Notes: a model not told the origin generated them from the letters alone. A DNA stretch of 38,966 nucleotides from Bacteroidales bacterium (GCA_025358645.1 JANYIW010000108.1:1-38966); one strand, 5' to 3'; counted from the first letter of the stretch, positions 16,364 through 25,317 are shown. Made by a program: numbers and translations.

Positions 16364-17506
16364 ATGAAAGTTTTATTATTATATGATTATCCACCTTCGC
16401 CTGGAGGACTGGCGACCCAGGGAGATCTTTTGTACAGGGGCCTTCTGGAAATGGGAGTTGATGCGCAGGCTGTTCACTTCGAATCAGCTCAGGAAAAAGA
16501 ATGGTATTATCGCTGGTTTGAACCAAATGTAGTTGTTGGCGTAGGTTACTGGGGACATACACCACAATTGGTCCTTCACCCGCAGCGGTATGGTGCGCAG
16601 CCGGTACCCTGGCTTGTTGCCGATGGTTATATTGCAAATTATCAGGAGATTTTAAATGCTCTTCCACTTATACTTGTAACTTCAAATTGGGTAAAAGAGA
16701 TGTATGTCCGCGATGGGATAAGTGGTGATAAAATTGAAGTGTTACCCGTTGGTTGTGACACTGATGCTTTTATCCCTCACGCTCAGGACGATCCAAAGAT
16801 TTTGGCAGTACGTGAAGCGCTTGGTATTTCACCCGATCAGATATTTATTCTTACTGTCGGAGGCGATGCTGCTTCAAAAGGCGCACAGGAGGTAATGCAG
16901 GCACTTGCTATAAATGATACGAAAGCGCCTGATTGGAAATATGTCTGCAAAGTATGGCCCCAGCCACGAACACAGAAGCAAAATATAGCTGATCTGGAAA
17001 TGGCGGCACAACTTGGAATTGAAAAGAGCGTAACTTATGCAACAAATACTATTTCACGGAAATTCATGCCCTATCTTATCGGAGCATGCGATATATACGC
17101 TGCTCCTTCCCGGCTTGAAGGTTTTGGTATGCCTCAGGTGGAAGCAGGTGCATGCGAAAAGCCTGTCATAGGCATTAAAGCAATGGGGATGCTTGATACA
17201 CTTGTACATGGAGAAACAGCCTTCCTTGCCAATGTTGCACAAAAAATAGTAGTAGACCAGGTTATTCTTGGGGATGAATCGGGATTTGAAGAAAAACACA
17301 GAGTGATATTTAAAGTGCCGCGTACAGTAGACTATCGCGCAGATGTCCATGATATTGGCAAGTATTTGATGATTCTTATGACTGATGCAGCATTACGTGA
17401 AAAAATGGGCAAGGCAGCCAGAGAACGTGTTGTGAAAAATTTTGATTACCGTGTCGTTGCAAGACGGTTTGTAGAGATAATAAACGAAAAATTAGGAATT
17501 AAATAA
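16364..17506 (+). CDS. GT4-family glycosyltransferase
   Basis: A 380-residue GT-B enzyme. The N-terminal domain starts with LLLYDYPPSPGGLATQGDLLYRGL; the C-terminal domain has LTVGGDAASKGAQEVMQAL and the EX7E motif in RLEGFGMPQVEAGACEKPVIG, which binds the sugar nucleotide. The protein is intact, unlike the altered motif in the 9681 protein. Sugar donor and acceptor are not evident; the family uses UDP- or GDP-sugars with retention of configuration. Its stop overlaps the next ATG by one base (TAATG), so it is coupled to the glycoside hydrolase at 17506. Confidence 0.88.
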   Translation: MKVLLLYDYPPSPGGLATQGDLLYRGLLEMGVDAQAVHFESAQEKEWYYRWFEPNVVVGVGYWGHTPQLVLHPQRYGAQPVPWLVADGYIANYQEILNALPLILVTSNWVKEMYVRDGISGDKIEVLPVGCDTDAFIPHAQDDPKILAVREALGISPDQIFILTVGGDAASKGAQEVMQALAINDTKAPDWKYVCKVWPQPRTQKQNIADLEMAAQLGIEKSVTYATNTISRKFMPYLIGACDIYAAPSRLEGFGMPQVEAGACEKPVIGIKAMGMLDTLVHGETAFLANVAQKIVVDQVILGDESGFEEKHRVIFKVPRTVDYRADVHDIGKYLMILMTDAALREKMGKAARERVVKNFDYRVVARRFVEIINEKLGIK

Positions 17507-18684
17507 TGAAGACTTCAGACCAGCAGGAGATTGAAGAGGCAAGGAAGGCAGCGATTGAAGTACTGCTTTTTAATGCACACGGACCATTTCGTGGACTGCC
17601 CCGCACTGCCGGCTGGGGATATCCTGAACCGTATACAAGAGACCTGATGTTTTCAATTTTGGGAATAGCAGTATCAGAGAACAAAAAGCTGTTGGAGAGT
17701 ATCCGGAAGGTTTTGGAGACTCTGGCAATAAACCAGACAATGCATGGTCATATACCTTCTTTGGTACACGATAAAGAGGACCGTGGATCAAGCGATACCA
17801 CGCCTTTGTTTTTGTTAGGAGTTGGCATATTCAGAAAGGTATCCGGTGAACCTGATTTTCTTAATGATGCAGTTGAGAAAGCCCTGAACTGGATGGAGTA
17901 TCAAAGTCCATCTGACAGGAATCTGGTCGCCCAGCAGCCAACAAGCGATTGGAGGGATGAACAATGGGTAACAGGATATGGTCTGTTTGTTAACACGCTT
18001 GTTTATAGCTATCTCCGGCTTCTGGGCATGAACGAAAAAGCCGATAGAGTGCACAGCGAGATGAGCCGGTTCACGATCACCGGGGGAACGATTCATCATC
18101 ATGTCCACGAAGGTCTTGTTGTAAAACATAAACCATACTATGCTTTCTGGTCATATAAAATTCATAGCAGCGAACGTTTTGATCTTCTGGGAAACAGCCT
18201 TGCAATTCTTTCCGGAATCGCTTCTCCCACAAGAGCTGAAGAAATGATCTCATGGATCGAAGAGGAATGTGAAGGAATGGAAAAAAGAGGTGACCTGGCG
18301 CTCGATCTTCCACCTAACTTCTTTCCTTATATTAAACCTGAAGATCCTGACTGGCTTCCAAGATATGCAATTTATAATAACCCCGGAGAATATCATAACG
18401 GAGGTATCTGGCCTTTTGTATGCGGGTTTTATGTGGCAGCTCTGGTCGCGGCTAAAAAGTATTCACTTGCCAGGGAAAAACTGGTGGTGCTTACTCATCT
18501 GATTAAGATTTCCAGTACCGCAAAGGTCAATTTTGGATTTAATGAGTGGATAAAAGCTCAGGACGGCAAACCTATGGGACAGGATTGGCAAACATGGAGT
18601 GCTGCACTTTATCTGTATGCAGCCAAATGTGTTGAAGAAAAGCGAACACCTTTTTTTGACGAGATGCGCATTTATCCAACCTAA
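17506..18684 (+). CDS. Alpha/alpha-barrel glycoside hydrolase (GH100 / amylo-1,6-glucosidase-like)
   Basis: A 392-residue cytoplasmic protein, all-helical by sequence. Marks include GYPEPYTRDLMFSILGI (YTRD at 43-46), DDTTPLFLLGVG-like SSDTTPLFLLGVG, QPTSDWRDEQWVTGYGL, YHNGGIWPFVCGFYVAALVAA (YHNGGIWP from 296) and GQDWQTWSAALYLYA. The NGG.WP block and the C-terminal Q.W..A.YLYA block resemble plant-type neutral invertases (GH100) and amylo-alpha-1,6-glucosidases, with candidate acids at D46 and D/E residues near 160. Substrate is open: sucrose-like, glycogen-branch or mannoside-type. It is coupled to the glycosyltransferase by a one-base overlap, as seen in synthesis/degradation pairs. Confidence 0.75.
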   Translation: MKTSDQQEIEEARKAAIEVLLFNAHGPFRGLPRTAGWGYPEPYTRDLMFSILGIAVSENKKLLESIRKVLETLAINQTMHGHIPSLVHDKEDRGSSDTTPLFLLGVGIFRKVSGEPDFLNDAVEKALNWMEYQSPSDRNLVAQQPTSDWRDEQWVTGYGLFVNTLVYSYLRLLGMNEKADRVHSEMSRFTITGGTIHHHVHEGLVVKHKPYYAFWSYKIHSSERFDLLGNSLAILSGIASPTRAEEMISWIEEECEGMEKRGDLALDLPPNFFPYIKPEDPDWLPRYAIYNNPGEYHNGGIWPFVCGFYVAALVAAKKYSLAREKLVVLTHLIKISSTAKVNFGFNEWIKAQDGKPMGQDWQTWSAALYLYAAKCVEEKRTPFFDEMRIYPT

Positions 18685-18725
18685 GCCAGACAAGACAAAT
18701 AATTTATCTGATTAAAACCAAGTAT

Positions 18726-19223
18726 ATGACAGCAATTGAATTTTGTGATCAATTATTAGATCTTGAACCAAGTTTACTGAAATATGCGTATCATCTCAGA
18801 TTAAGTAATTCTGATGCAAAGGATCTGGTACAGGAAACTTTTCTGAAAATTCTTTCGGGTCGTGAAAAATTTGTTGATAACGGATACTTAAAGGCCTGGA
18901 CATTCACAATAATGAGAAACACTTTTATTAATAATTACAGACATAATCTTCTGCAGAAAACCTATTACGATCGCACTTATGAATCATTTTTAATTAATCA
19001 GACCATTGCTTCAGGTTCAGATAATCCGGATTCAGCATATTCGGTTATTGAATTAACCCAAAGTATTGAACAATTAAATGTTAAGTTCAGGATACCTTTT
19101 AAAATGTACTTTGAGGGATACAAGTATTCAGAAATTGCAGATACAATTAAGCTTAAGTTAGGAACTGTAAAAAGCAGAATTTTTCTGGCTCGAAAACTAT
19201 TAATGAATCAGCTGAACAGATAG
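18726..19223 (+). CDS. ECF-like RNA polymerase sigma factor
   Basis: A 165-residue sigma-70-family protein with region 2 (residues about 12-75: LRLSNSDAKDLVQETFLKIL, then LKAWTFTIMRNTFINNYRH) and region 4 (about 110-160: FKMYFEGYKYSEIADTIKLKLGTVKSRIFLARKLL). No region 1 or 3, so it is ECF type. No anti-sigma gene follows; the next gene is a DUF6600 protein behind composite box 4. It lies 41 bp after the glycoside hydrolase and may be the last gene of the box-3 operon, or have its own promoter. It is one candidate for reading the shared promoter element, although the -7 boxes look like those of the housekeeping sigma. Confidence 0.9.
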   Translation: MTAIEFCDQLLDLEPSLLKYAYHLRLSNSDAKDLVQETFLKILSGREKFVDNGYLKAWTFTIMRNTFINNYRHNLLQKTYYDRTYESFLINQTIASGSDNPDSAYSVIELTQSIEQLNVKFRIPFKMYFEGYKYSEIADTIKLKLGTVKSRIFLARKLLMNQLNR

Positions 19224-19267
19224 TAGGAAGGCCACTTTGATGATCGTTTTCCATGAAATTTTCAAGC

Positions 19268-19330
19268 GTGAATTATGTAACTCTTTTATAAAGTTATGTA
19301 ACACATACGACAATCAAACCCCTAATTTTG
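19268..19330 (+). promoter_or_regulatory. Composite promoter box 4
   Basis: Distal repeat GTGAATTATGTAAC (GTAAC at 19277), proximal repeat AGTTATGTAAC (GTAAC at 19298), spacing 21 bp. The -7 element TAATTTTG at 19323-19330 is a full TAnnTTTG match but starts 25 rather than 26 bp after the proximal core. The DUF6600 gene starts 80 bp downstream. Confidence 0.82.
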
Positions 19331-19409
19331 TTATTATTAATAAATCATCCTTATAAATTAAGGGATTTTTGCTTAATAATAACATTTTGAAAATTTCAGC
19401 TATATAGCC

Positions 19410-20723
19410 ATGAGATCAAACATTAAAGTTTTAGTTTTAATATTTACGCTGGTTATTACATCTGTAATATTTGCAAAAAAAGCGTCAGCCCAGCAGCCTT
19501 ATGTGAGTTTTCAGGTTTTCTATGATCAGTTAAGCCCTTATGGAGAATGGGTAGACTATCCCAGATGGGGCTATGTGTGGATTCCGGATGCCGGACCTGA
19601 CTTCGTACCCTATTCAACACAAGGTTATTGGATACTGACTGACTATGGATGGACATGGATGTCTGATTATAGCTGGGGATGGGCGCCTTTCCATTATGGC
19701 CGTTGGGATTACGATCGATATTATGGCTGGTTCTGGATACCAGATAATCAATGGGGCCCTGCATGGGTCTCCTGGAGAAGATCTGAGGGTTATTATGGCT
19801 GGGCTCCTATGGAACCAGGTATTAGTCTCTCTGTAAGCTTTGGGCGAAGTTATGATAGCCATAACGATCACTGGATATTTGTAAGAGACAGGGATATTGA
19901 CAGGCAAGACATCAATCGCTATTATGTCAATCGAAATGATCATGACATGATCATCAGACATTCCACCGTGATAAATAATACTTATGTTGACAACAGCAGA
20001 CATACAACATATATCACAGGTCCCGACAGGAAAGATATTCAACAAGTCACCGGGAGAAGGGTCTCTCCTGTTGCTATTAAGGAATACAATAAACCAGGAC
20101 AAGCTATGAGTAATGGGCAATTCGGGATATACAGACCGGAGGTCAGGAAAAACAATGATAAGGAACGGAGGTCTGCACCAGCCAGAATAACGAACCTGAG
20201 GGATGTAAAACAACCCTCAGAACGGAATGTAACAGGTCAACCTCGGGATCAAAATGTAAAACCTTCGCAACCAGTAAATAGTAATCCTACTCAGAATATC
20301 AGAAGAGAAGCACAACCCAATAATGCTAATCCTACTCAGAATATCAGAAGAGAAGCACAACCCAATAATGCTAATCCTACTCAGAATATCAGAAGAGAAG
20401 CGCAACCAAATAATGGTAAGTCACAGAATGCCAATCCTACTCAGAATATCAGGAGAGAAGCACAACCAAATAATGTTAAGTCACAGAATGCTAATCCTCC
20501 CCAGAATATCAGGAGAGAAGCACAACCGAATAATGTTAAGCCACAGAATGCCAACCCTCCCCAGAATATAAAAACTGAAGCGCAGCCGAATAATGTTAAT
20601 GCTAATCCTCCTCAGAAATCCAGGGGAGAACAGCAATCAAATACTGCAAGGCCATCGAGAAACAGCAAAAAGGAGCAACAAAAAAGCTCCAATACTGTTA
20701 ATGAAATAAAAGATAATAAATAA
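19410..20723 (+). CDS. Secreted DUF6600-like protein with Asn/Gln/Pro repeat tail
   Basis: A 437-residue exported protein with a signal peptide cut near ASA-QQ (residue 27). Residues about 30-140 are very rich in Trp, Tyr and Gly with repeated YGW/WGWAP motifs (GEWVDYPRWGYVW, GYWILTDYGWTWMSDYSWGWAP, GRWDYDRYYGWFW), the pattern of DUF6600. Residues about 290-415 are repeats of NPTQNIRREAQPNN with basic and Gln/Asn-rich spacers, probably disordered. The function of the family is unknown; it is likely periplasmic or surface-bound. It opens the box-4 operon with CsbD and Mla-type genes. Confidence 0.82.
   Translation: MRSNIKVLVLIFTLVITSVIFAKKASAQQPYVSFQVFYDQLSPYGEWVDYPRWGYVWIPDAGPDFVPYSTQGYWILTDYGWTWMSDYSWGWAPFHYGRWDYDRYYGWFWIPDNQWGPAWVSWRRSEGYYGWAPMEPGISLSVSFGRSYDSHNDHWIFVRDRDIDRQDINRYYVNRNDHDMIIRHSTVINNTYVDNSRHTTYITGPDRKDIQQVTGRRVSPVAIKEYNKPGQAMSNGQFGIYRPEVRKNNDKERRSAPARITNLRDVKQPSERNVTGQPRDQNVKPSQPVNSNPTQNIRREAQPNNANPTQNIRREAQPNNANPTQNIRREAQPNNGKSQNANPTQNIRREAQPNNVKSQNANPPQNIRREAQPNNVKPQNANPPQNIKTEAQPNNVNANPPQKSRGEQQSNTARPSRNSKKEQQKSSNTVNEIKDNK
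20283..20651 (+). repeat. Seven in-frame repeats in the DUF6600 gene
   Basis: Units of 45 bp (NPTQNIRREAQPNNA) expand to 60 bp by an insert coding (G/V)K(S/P)QNA in units 3-5. There are about seven units; the first five are nearly identical in DNA and the last two have drifted. The mix of 15- and 20-codon units suggests slippage or unequal recombination with in-frame insertion. Confidence 0.88.
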
Positions 20724-20765
20724 CATAAATACTACAGGATTTTAACTTATCAAAAATCAGACACC

Positions 20766-20948
20766 ATGAATTCGAATTTAATAGGCTACTGGAATAAGAA
20801 AAAAGAAAAGCTTAAGCAAAAATTTCCAATCATTACTGACGACGATCTGCGATATCGGGAAGGTAAGGAAAAGGAGATGATCGAAATGCTTGGAAATAAG
20901 CTTGGAAAATCAAAACAGGAACTGCTTAACATTATAGTAGCAATTTAG
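20766..20948 (+). CDS. CsbD-family stress protein
   Basis: A 60-residue soluble protein reading IGYWNKKKEKLKQKFPIITDDDLRYREGKEKEMIEMLGNKLGKSKQEL. It matches the CsbD fold (a K-rich first helix, T/D-D-D-L turn, E-G-K core, then L..K.GKS). CsbD proteins are induced by general stress in Bacillus (sigma B) and many other bacteria; their biochemical role is unknown. It lies 42 bp after the DUF6600 gene and 60 bp before the MlaE gene, probably in one transcript. Confidence 0.8.
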   Translation: MNSNLIGYWNKKKEKLKQKFPIITDDDLRYREGKEKEMIEMLGNKLGKSKQELLNIIVAI

Positions 20949-21008
20949 CAGGATAAACAATTCTGATGTACTGAATCGTATTAGTACGGATGAAATAAAA
21001 GATACTTC

Positions 21009-21845
21009 ATGGAAAAAATTCATCCTGTTTATAAAGTAAAAAGTATTGCAAAGGAGCAATCCATTAGACTCAGCGAAAAAGTAATAGCAAAACGCGTTGA
21101 TGTAAAAAATTTTTTAACTGATTTTGCTGATTTTTTATTATTTCTGGGAAGTACAATTAAAGAAACCTTTTCCCGTGATTTTGAATTCAAAGAATTTTTA
21201 CGTCAGTCTTTCCAGATCGGATATAAGTCTTTACCGCTGATTTCTGTCACGGGATTTATTATGGGTCTGGTACTTACAATTCAGGCGCGGCCTTCACTGG
21301 TACATTTTGGTGCAGTTTCATTACTTCCCGGAATGGTAGCTGTTTCTCTCATCAGGGAGATGGGCCCGGTTATCACAGCATTGATATGCGCGGGTAAAAT
21401 TGGTTCAGGAATGGGTGCGGAACTTGGTTCAATGAAAGTAACTGAACAGATTGATGCTATGGAAGTCTCGTCCACCAATCCAATGAAATTTCTGGTTGTT
21501 ACCAGAGTATTGGCAGCTACCCTTATGATACCCATATTAGTATTATACTCTGATACGCTTGGTTTATTAGGAAGCTGGGTGGGGGCAAATATTAAAGGAG
21601 ATGTAAAATTCATTTTATTCTGCTCACAGGCATTCAGCCATCTTGAGTTTATTGATCTATTCCCGGCAGTAGTAAAATCTTTCTTTTTTGGTGCAGTAAT
21701 TGGGTTAGTCGGATGTTATAAAGGTTATACCGCCGGACGTGGAACAGAGAGCGTAGGTATTGCTGCAAATTCAGCAGTTGTGTTATCCTCCCTGCTTGTA
21801 ATAATTGTAGATCTGATTGCCGTTCAGATTACCGATCTGCTATAA
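21009..21845 (+). CDS. mlaE: MlaE-family ABC transporter permease
   Basis: A 278-residue inner-membrane permease with about five transmembrane helices. It carries MlaE-family marks: LITVTGFIMGLVLTIQ-like SVTGFIMGLVLTIQARPSL, the coupling-helix region EMGPVITALICAGKIGSGMGAELGSMKVTEQIDAMEVSSTNP, and the C-terminal GCYKGYTAGRGTESVGIAANSAVV. It forms a complex with the ATPase at 21865 and the MCE protein at 22651, moving phospholipid or another lipid between the membranes. The gap to the ATPase gene is 19 bp. Direction and substrate are not known for this subgroup. Confidence 0.92.
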   Translation: MEKIHPVYKVKSIAKEQSIRLSEKVIAKRVDVKNFLTDFADFLLFLGSTIKETFSRDFEFKEFLRQSFQIGYKSLPLISVTGFIMGLVLTIQARPSLVHFGAVSLLPGMVAVSLIREMGPVITALICAGKIGSGMGAELGSMKVTEQIDAMEVSSTNPMKFLVVTRVLAATLMIPILVLYSDTLGLLGSWVGANIKGDVKFILFCSQAFSHLEFIDLFPAVVKSFFFGAVIGLVGCYKGYTAGRGTESVGIAANSAVVLSSLLVIIVDLIAVQITDLL

Positions 21846-21864
21846 TATGAAAACTTGAAAACTC

Positions 21865-22641
21865 ATGAATTCTTCCAAGACAGAAGCTACCATTCAAGCT
21901 AAGATCAAAAGCCGCGAACAGGTTATTGAAATAACAAACCTAAGGAAGGGATTTGGAACTCAGGAAGTTCTAAAAAATGTGTCATTACAACTTTTTAATG
22001 GGGAAAACCTGGCAGTACTTGGAAAATCAGGCTCAGGAAAATCTGTCCTTATAAAATGTATTGTTCGTCTGTTTAATCCTGATTCCGGTTCAATCAACGT
22101 GCTCGGAGAAGATGTGAGTGAATTAAATAGTGATGGTTTAGGAGAATTGAGAAAGAAAATAGGGTTTCTCTTTCAAAGTGGTGCACTTTATGATTCTATG
22201 ACTGTAAGGCAAAATCTTGAATTTCCTTTACGAAGAATAAAAAAGAATCTTAATCAAAAAGAGATTGACGAAAAAGTAAAAGAAGTTTTAGAAAATGTTG
22301 GCTTATCTGATGCCATTGATAAAATGCCTTCACAGCTTTCAGGAGGAATGCGTAAAAGAATAAGTCTGGCACGGACAATAGTTGTTGACCCTGAAATAGT
22401 TTTGTACGATGAACCTACAACAGGGCTCGACCCTGCTACTTCAGATGAAATTAGTTCACTTATCAATGATGTTCAGAAAAAATATAAAACTTCTTCCCTC
22501 ATCATAACACATGATATTGAATGTGCCCGCAATACAGCCAATCGCATTATTATGTTGCATAATGGTGAGGTTTATAAGGAAGGAGAATTAGCATTGTTTG
22601 AAAAGTCTGATGACGAACTGATCAAATCATTCTTTAAATAA
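21865..22641 (+). CDS. mlaF: MlaF-family ABC transporter ATPase
   Basis: A 258-residue ATPase with Walker A GKSGSGKS (53-60), Q loop (FLFQSGALYDSMTV), signature LSGGM (158-162), Walker B VLYDEPTTGLDP and switch His in IITHD. The FQSGALYDSMTV stretch is characteristic of MlaF-type proteins. It supplies the energy for the MlaE permease upstream (19 bp) and the MCE protein downstream (9 bp). Confidence 0.93.
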   Translation: MNSSKTEATIQAKIKSREQVIEITNLRKGFGTQEVLKNVSLQLFNGENLAVLGKSGSGKSVLIKCIVRLFNPDSGSINVLGEDVSELNSDGLGELRKKIGFLFQSGALYDSMTVRQNLEFPLRRIKKNLNQKEIDEKVKEVLENVGLSDAIDKMPSQLSGGMRKRISLARTIVVDPEIVLYDEPTTGLDPATSDEISSLINDVQKKYKTSSLIITHDIECARNTANRIIMLHNGEVYKEGELALFEKSDDELIKSFFK

Positions 22642-22650
22642 TCATTTATT

Positions 22651-23397
22651 ATGGAAAGTAACACAACTAAATTCAAAGTACGGTTAGGATTGTTTATTTC
22701 AGGCGGACTGATAATTCTTGTTGTTGCTATATTTATTATAGGAAGACAAAAAAATCTATTTGTTCCTGTCTATGAACTTACTACAACATTTTATAATGTG
22801 AGCGGATTACAGGTTGGAAATAATATCCGTTTTTCCGGAATCAATGTTGGTACTGTTGATAACATCAAAATAATTAATGATTCCACCGTTCAGGTAGATA
22901 TGCTGATTCAAAAAAATGTTCAGAAGTTTATTAAATCAGATTGTGAAGCAGCTATAGGTTCTGCCGGACTAATCGGAGACCGTATTTTAATTATTACCCA
23001 AGGCAGTTCTAATGCTGGTTCAGCAAAGGATGGGCAGCAAATTGCATCAAAAGAACCGGTTGAACCGGATGCCATTATGGCAAGTCTGCAGGTAACAGCA
23101 GATAATGCTGCAATTATTTCATTTCAGTTGGCTTCGATAATGACTAAAGTAAACAGTGGAAGTGGAACACTTGGGAGATTTATACAGGATTCGACAATTG
23201 CAGAAAATATTAATCAGACTATTGTGAATCTTAAAAAGAGCAGCAAAGGACTTGATGAAAACATGAATGCAGCCAAAGAAAATTTCCTGTTCAGAGGTTA
23301 TTTTAAAAGGAAATTTAAAGCAGCTGAAAAAATCAAACTGGATTCTGTGGGAAAAAAGGTAGAGAAGCAAAAAGAAATTGAGAAAAAGAAAAAATAA
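22651..23397 (+). CDS. mlaD: MlaD/MCE-domain substrate-binding protein
   Basis: A 248-residue protein anchored by one N-terminal helix (about 12-32), followed by an MCE domain (about 38-117: TTFYNVSGLQVGNNIRFSGINVGTVDNIKI, then GLIGDRILIITQG). The C-terminal part is helical and ends in a Lys/Glu-rich tail. MCE proteins form hexameric rings that pass hydrophobic lipids through a central pore. It belongs to the MlaE-MlaF set and is followed after 36 bp by an outer membrane protein. Confidence 0.92.
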   Translation: MESNTTKFKVRLGLFISGGLIILVVAIFIIGRQKNLFVPVYELTTTFYNVSGLQVGNNIRFSGINVGTVDNIKIINDSTVQVDMLIQKNVQKFIKSDCEAAIGSAGLIGDRILIITQGSSNAGSAKDGQQIASKEPVEPDAIMASLQVTADNAAIISFQLASIMTKVNSGSGTLGRFIQDSTIAENINQTIVNLKKSSKGLDENMNAAKENFLFRGYFKRKFKAAEKIKLDSVGKKVEKQKEIEKKKK

Positions 23398-23433
23398 TTT
23401 TTTTGATAAAGCATTTAAAAATGAGAAACACAA

Positions 23434-25272
23434 ATGTGGTCCAAAAAAACTTTCATACTGTTTTTTATTTCAGTTTTTATAAGTGCTTTTGCATTTGCAC
23501 AAGAAACACCTGTCAAAAAGGATACAACTAAAATTTATAAGGATATCGAATCCATTTCGAAACGAAACAAGTTTAATACTTTCATTTACGGGTTAATTTT
23601 CAAACCGATTTCCAGAATATCAACCCCCCTTGTCAAAAAGAAAGTTTATAAAAAACTTATCCAGAAACCATACAGCACATTTCAGGGTAAGATAATCCGG
23701 AAAATTAATATTGTTACCCTTGATCCTTTCAATTACTCAGTCACTGACACTTCTGCGGTATCACAAAATAAATTGACTAAGATCGGGAATGATTTGCATA
23801 TTAAAACACGGATTATCGCGATCCGAAGCCTGTTGCTCATCAGTGAAAATGAACCGTTTAATTCATATTATGTAAAAGAGTCAGAGCGCTTAATCCGTAA
23901 TCAGAAATTTGTGCATGATGTCTTTTTTTATGTAGTTTCATCAGGAGTAAAAAAGGATTCAGTAGATATTTTTATTCGCGAAATGGACATCTGGAGTATA
24001 TCTGCGACAGGATCTGTTTCACCTACACATATCAATTTTGGCATAACAGATAAAAACTTTCTGGGATCCGGTCATGAGTTTCAAAATGTTTTTTCAAGAG
24101 ATATTTCTAATGCGATAAGTGCATTTAATACAAATTATTTCATCCCTAATATAAAGACCACTTATATTAACTCAAAATTACACTTTGGAATTGACGGATA
24201 TGGAAATATCAGAAAGAGCCTGGCATTTGACCGTCCGTTTTATTCTCCGTATGCAAAATGGGCTGCAGGTATTGCTCTTTCTTCTCAGGTTAAAAAAGAT
24301 TCATTAAAGTATTTGAATCTGTTATATCTTCCTTTGAATTATAAGCTTAGAACCCAGGATTTTTGGGCAGGAAAGGCAATACAGATATTCACAGGCTCTG
24401 AAGAAGCAGAGCTGGCAACCAATTTAATCTTTACTATACGTTATTTGCGTGTAAGATATAATGAAAAACCAACTGACATTAAGGACCCGTTACATATTTA
24501 TTCCAGTCAGGACTTTTATTTAGCAGGAATTGGATTTTCTACAAATAAATATGTTCAGGATACATATATTTTTAAATATGGTACAATCGAAGATGTCCCA
24601 GTCGGAAAGGTTTTTGTACTGACAGGAGGTTATCAGTTAAGAAATAATTTCTGGAGGCCGTATTTGGGGATGCGATTTTCCATAGGTAACTATAATCAAT
24701 GGGGCTACCTGAGTACGAACATTGAATATGGTAGTTTCTTTCACGCATCTCACGCTGAACAGGGTGTTATTAGTGCCAGTATAAATTATTTTACGGGATT
24801 ATTTGAAATTGGTAAATGGAAATTCAGACAATTTGCAAAACCACAGGTAACAATTGGCATAAACAGGTTCTCTTACGATAGTTTGACTCTTAATAGTGGT
24901 TATGGTATTGAGGGATTTAACAGCACAGGATTGTCAGGTGCCAACCGACTGTTATTTATGTTGCAAACACAATCTTATGCACCATGGAATATAATCGGAT
25001 TTCATTTTGGTCCATTTCTTGTTTGTTCTCTTGGCATGCTGGGTGATGCAATAACAGGATTTAAAAACCGGAAACTGTATTCACAGATAGGTTTTGGCGT
25101 TTTAATAAAAAATGATAACCTGGTTTTTAATACATTTCAGATATCCATTTCATTTTATCCTGTCATACCTGGTAATGGTTACAATATTATTAAAACTAAC
25201 TCATTCAGCACAACTGATTTTGGTTTCAGAGATTTCCAATTCGGGAAACCGGCACCAGTGGTATATAGATAG
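23434..25272 (+). CDS. Outer membrane beta-barrel with POTRA-like domain (BamA/TamA superfamily-like)
   Basis: A 612-residue protein with a signal peptide cut after FAFA (residue 22). Residues about 75-185 read like a POTRA domain (GKIIRKINIVTLDPF, then PFNSYYVKESERLIRNQKFVHDVFFYV, then DSVDIFIREMDIWSI). The rest (about 190-612) alternates polar and aromatic beta strands typical of a 16-strand-type barrel. It ends in QFGKPAPVVYR rather than the common terminal aromatic. It follows MlaD by 36 bp, so it may be the outer membrane partner of the Mla-type complex; that link is inference from position. Confidence 0.75.
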   Translation: MWSKKTFILFFISVFISAFAFAQETPVKKDTTKIYKDIESISKRNKFNTFIYGLIFKPISRISTPLVKKKVYKKLIQKPYSTFQGKIIRKINIVTLDPFNYSVTDTSAVSQNKLTKIGNDLHIKTRIIAIRSLLLISENEPFNSYYVKESERLIRNQKFVHDVFFYVVSSGVKKDSVDIFIREMDIWSISATGSVSPTHINFGITDKNFLGSGHEFQNVFSRDISNAISAFNTNYFIPNIKTTYINSKLHFGIDGYGNIRKSLAFDRPFYSPYAKWAAGIALSSQVKKDSLKYLNLLYLPLNYKLRTQDFWAGKAIQIFTGSEEAELATNLIFTIRYLRVRYNEKPTDIKDPLHIYSSQDFYLAGIGFSTNKYVQDTYIFKYGTIEDVPVGKVFVLTGGYQLRNNFWRPYLGMRFSIGNYNQWGYLSTNIEYGSFFHASHAEQGVISASINYFTGLFEIGKWKFRQFAKPQVTIGINRFSYDSLTLNSGYGIEGFNSTGLSGANRLLFMLQTQSYAPWNIIGFHFGPFLVCSLGMLGDAITGFKNRKLYSQIGFGVLIKNDNLVFNTFQISISFYPVIPGNGYNIIKTNSFSTTDFGFRDFQFGKPAPVVYR

Positions 25273-25317
25273 CTAAAAGAATATTTGAATCAACCCTTGT
25301 CACGTACATTTCAATAT

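Noticed and set aside
19614-20213. Minus-strand open frame of 199 codons in the DUF6600 gene
   Set aside because: It mirrors the Trp/Tyr-rich coding sequence on the plus strand and has no promoter or recognisable domain.
20968-20987. GTACT...AGTAC inverted repeat between the CsbD-like gene and MlaE
   Set aside because: Only five paired bases with an imperfect interior and no T-run; too weak for a terminator or operator call.
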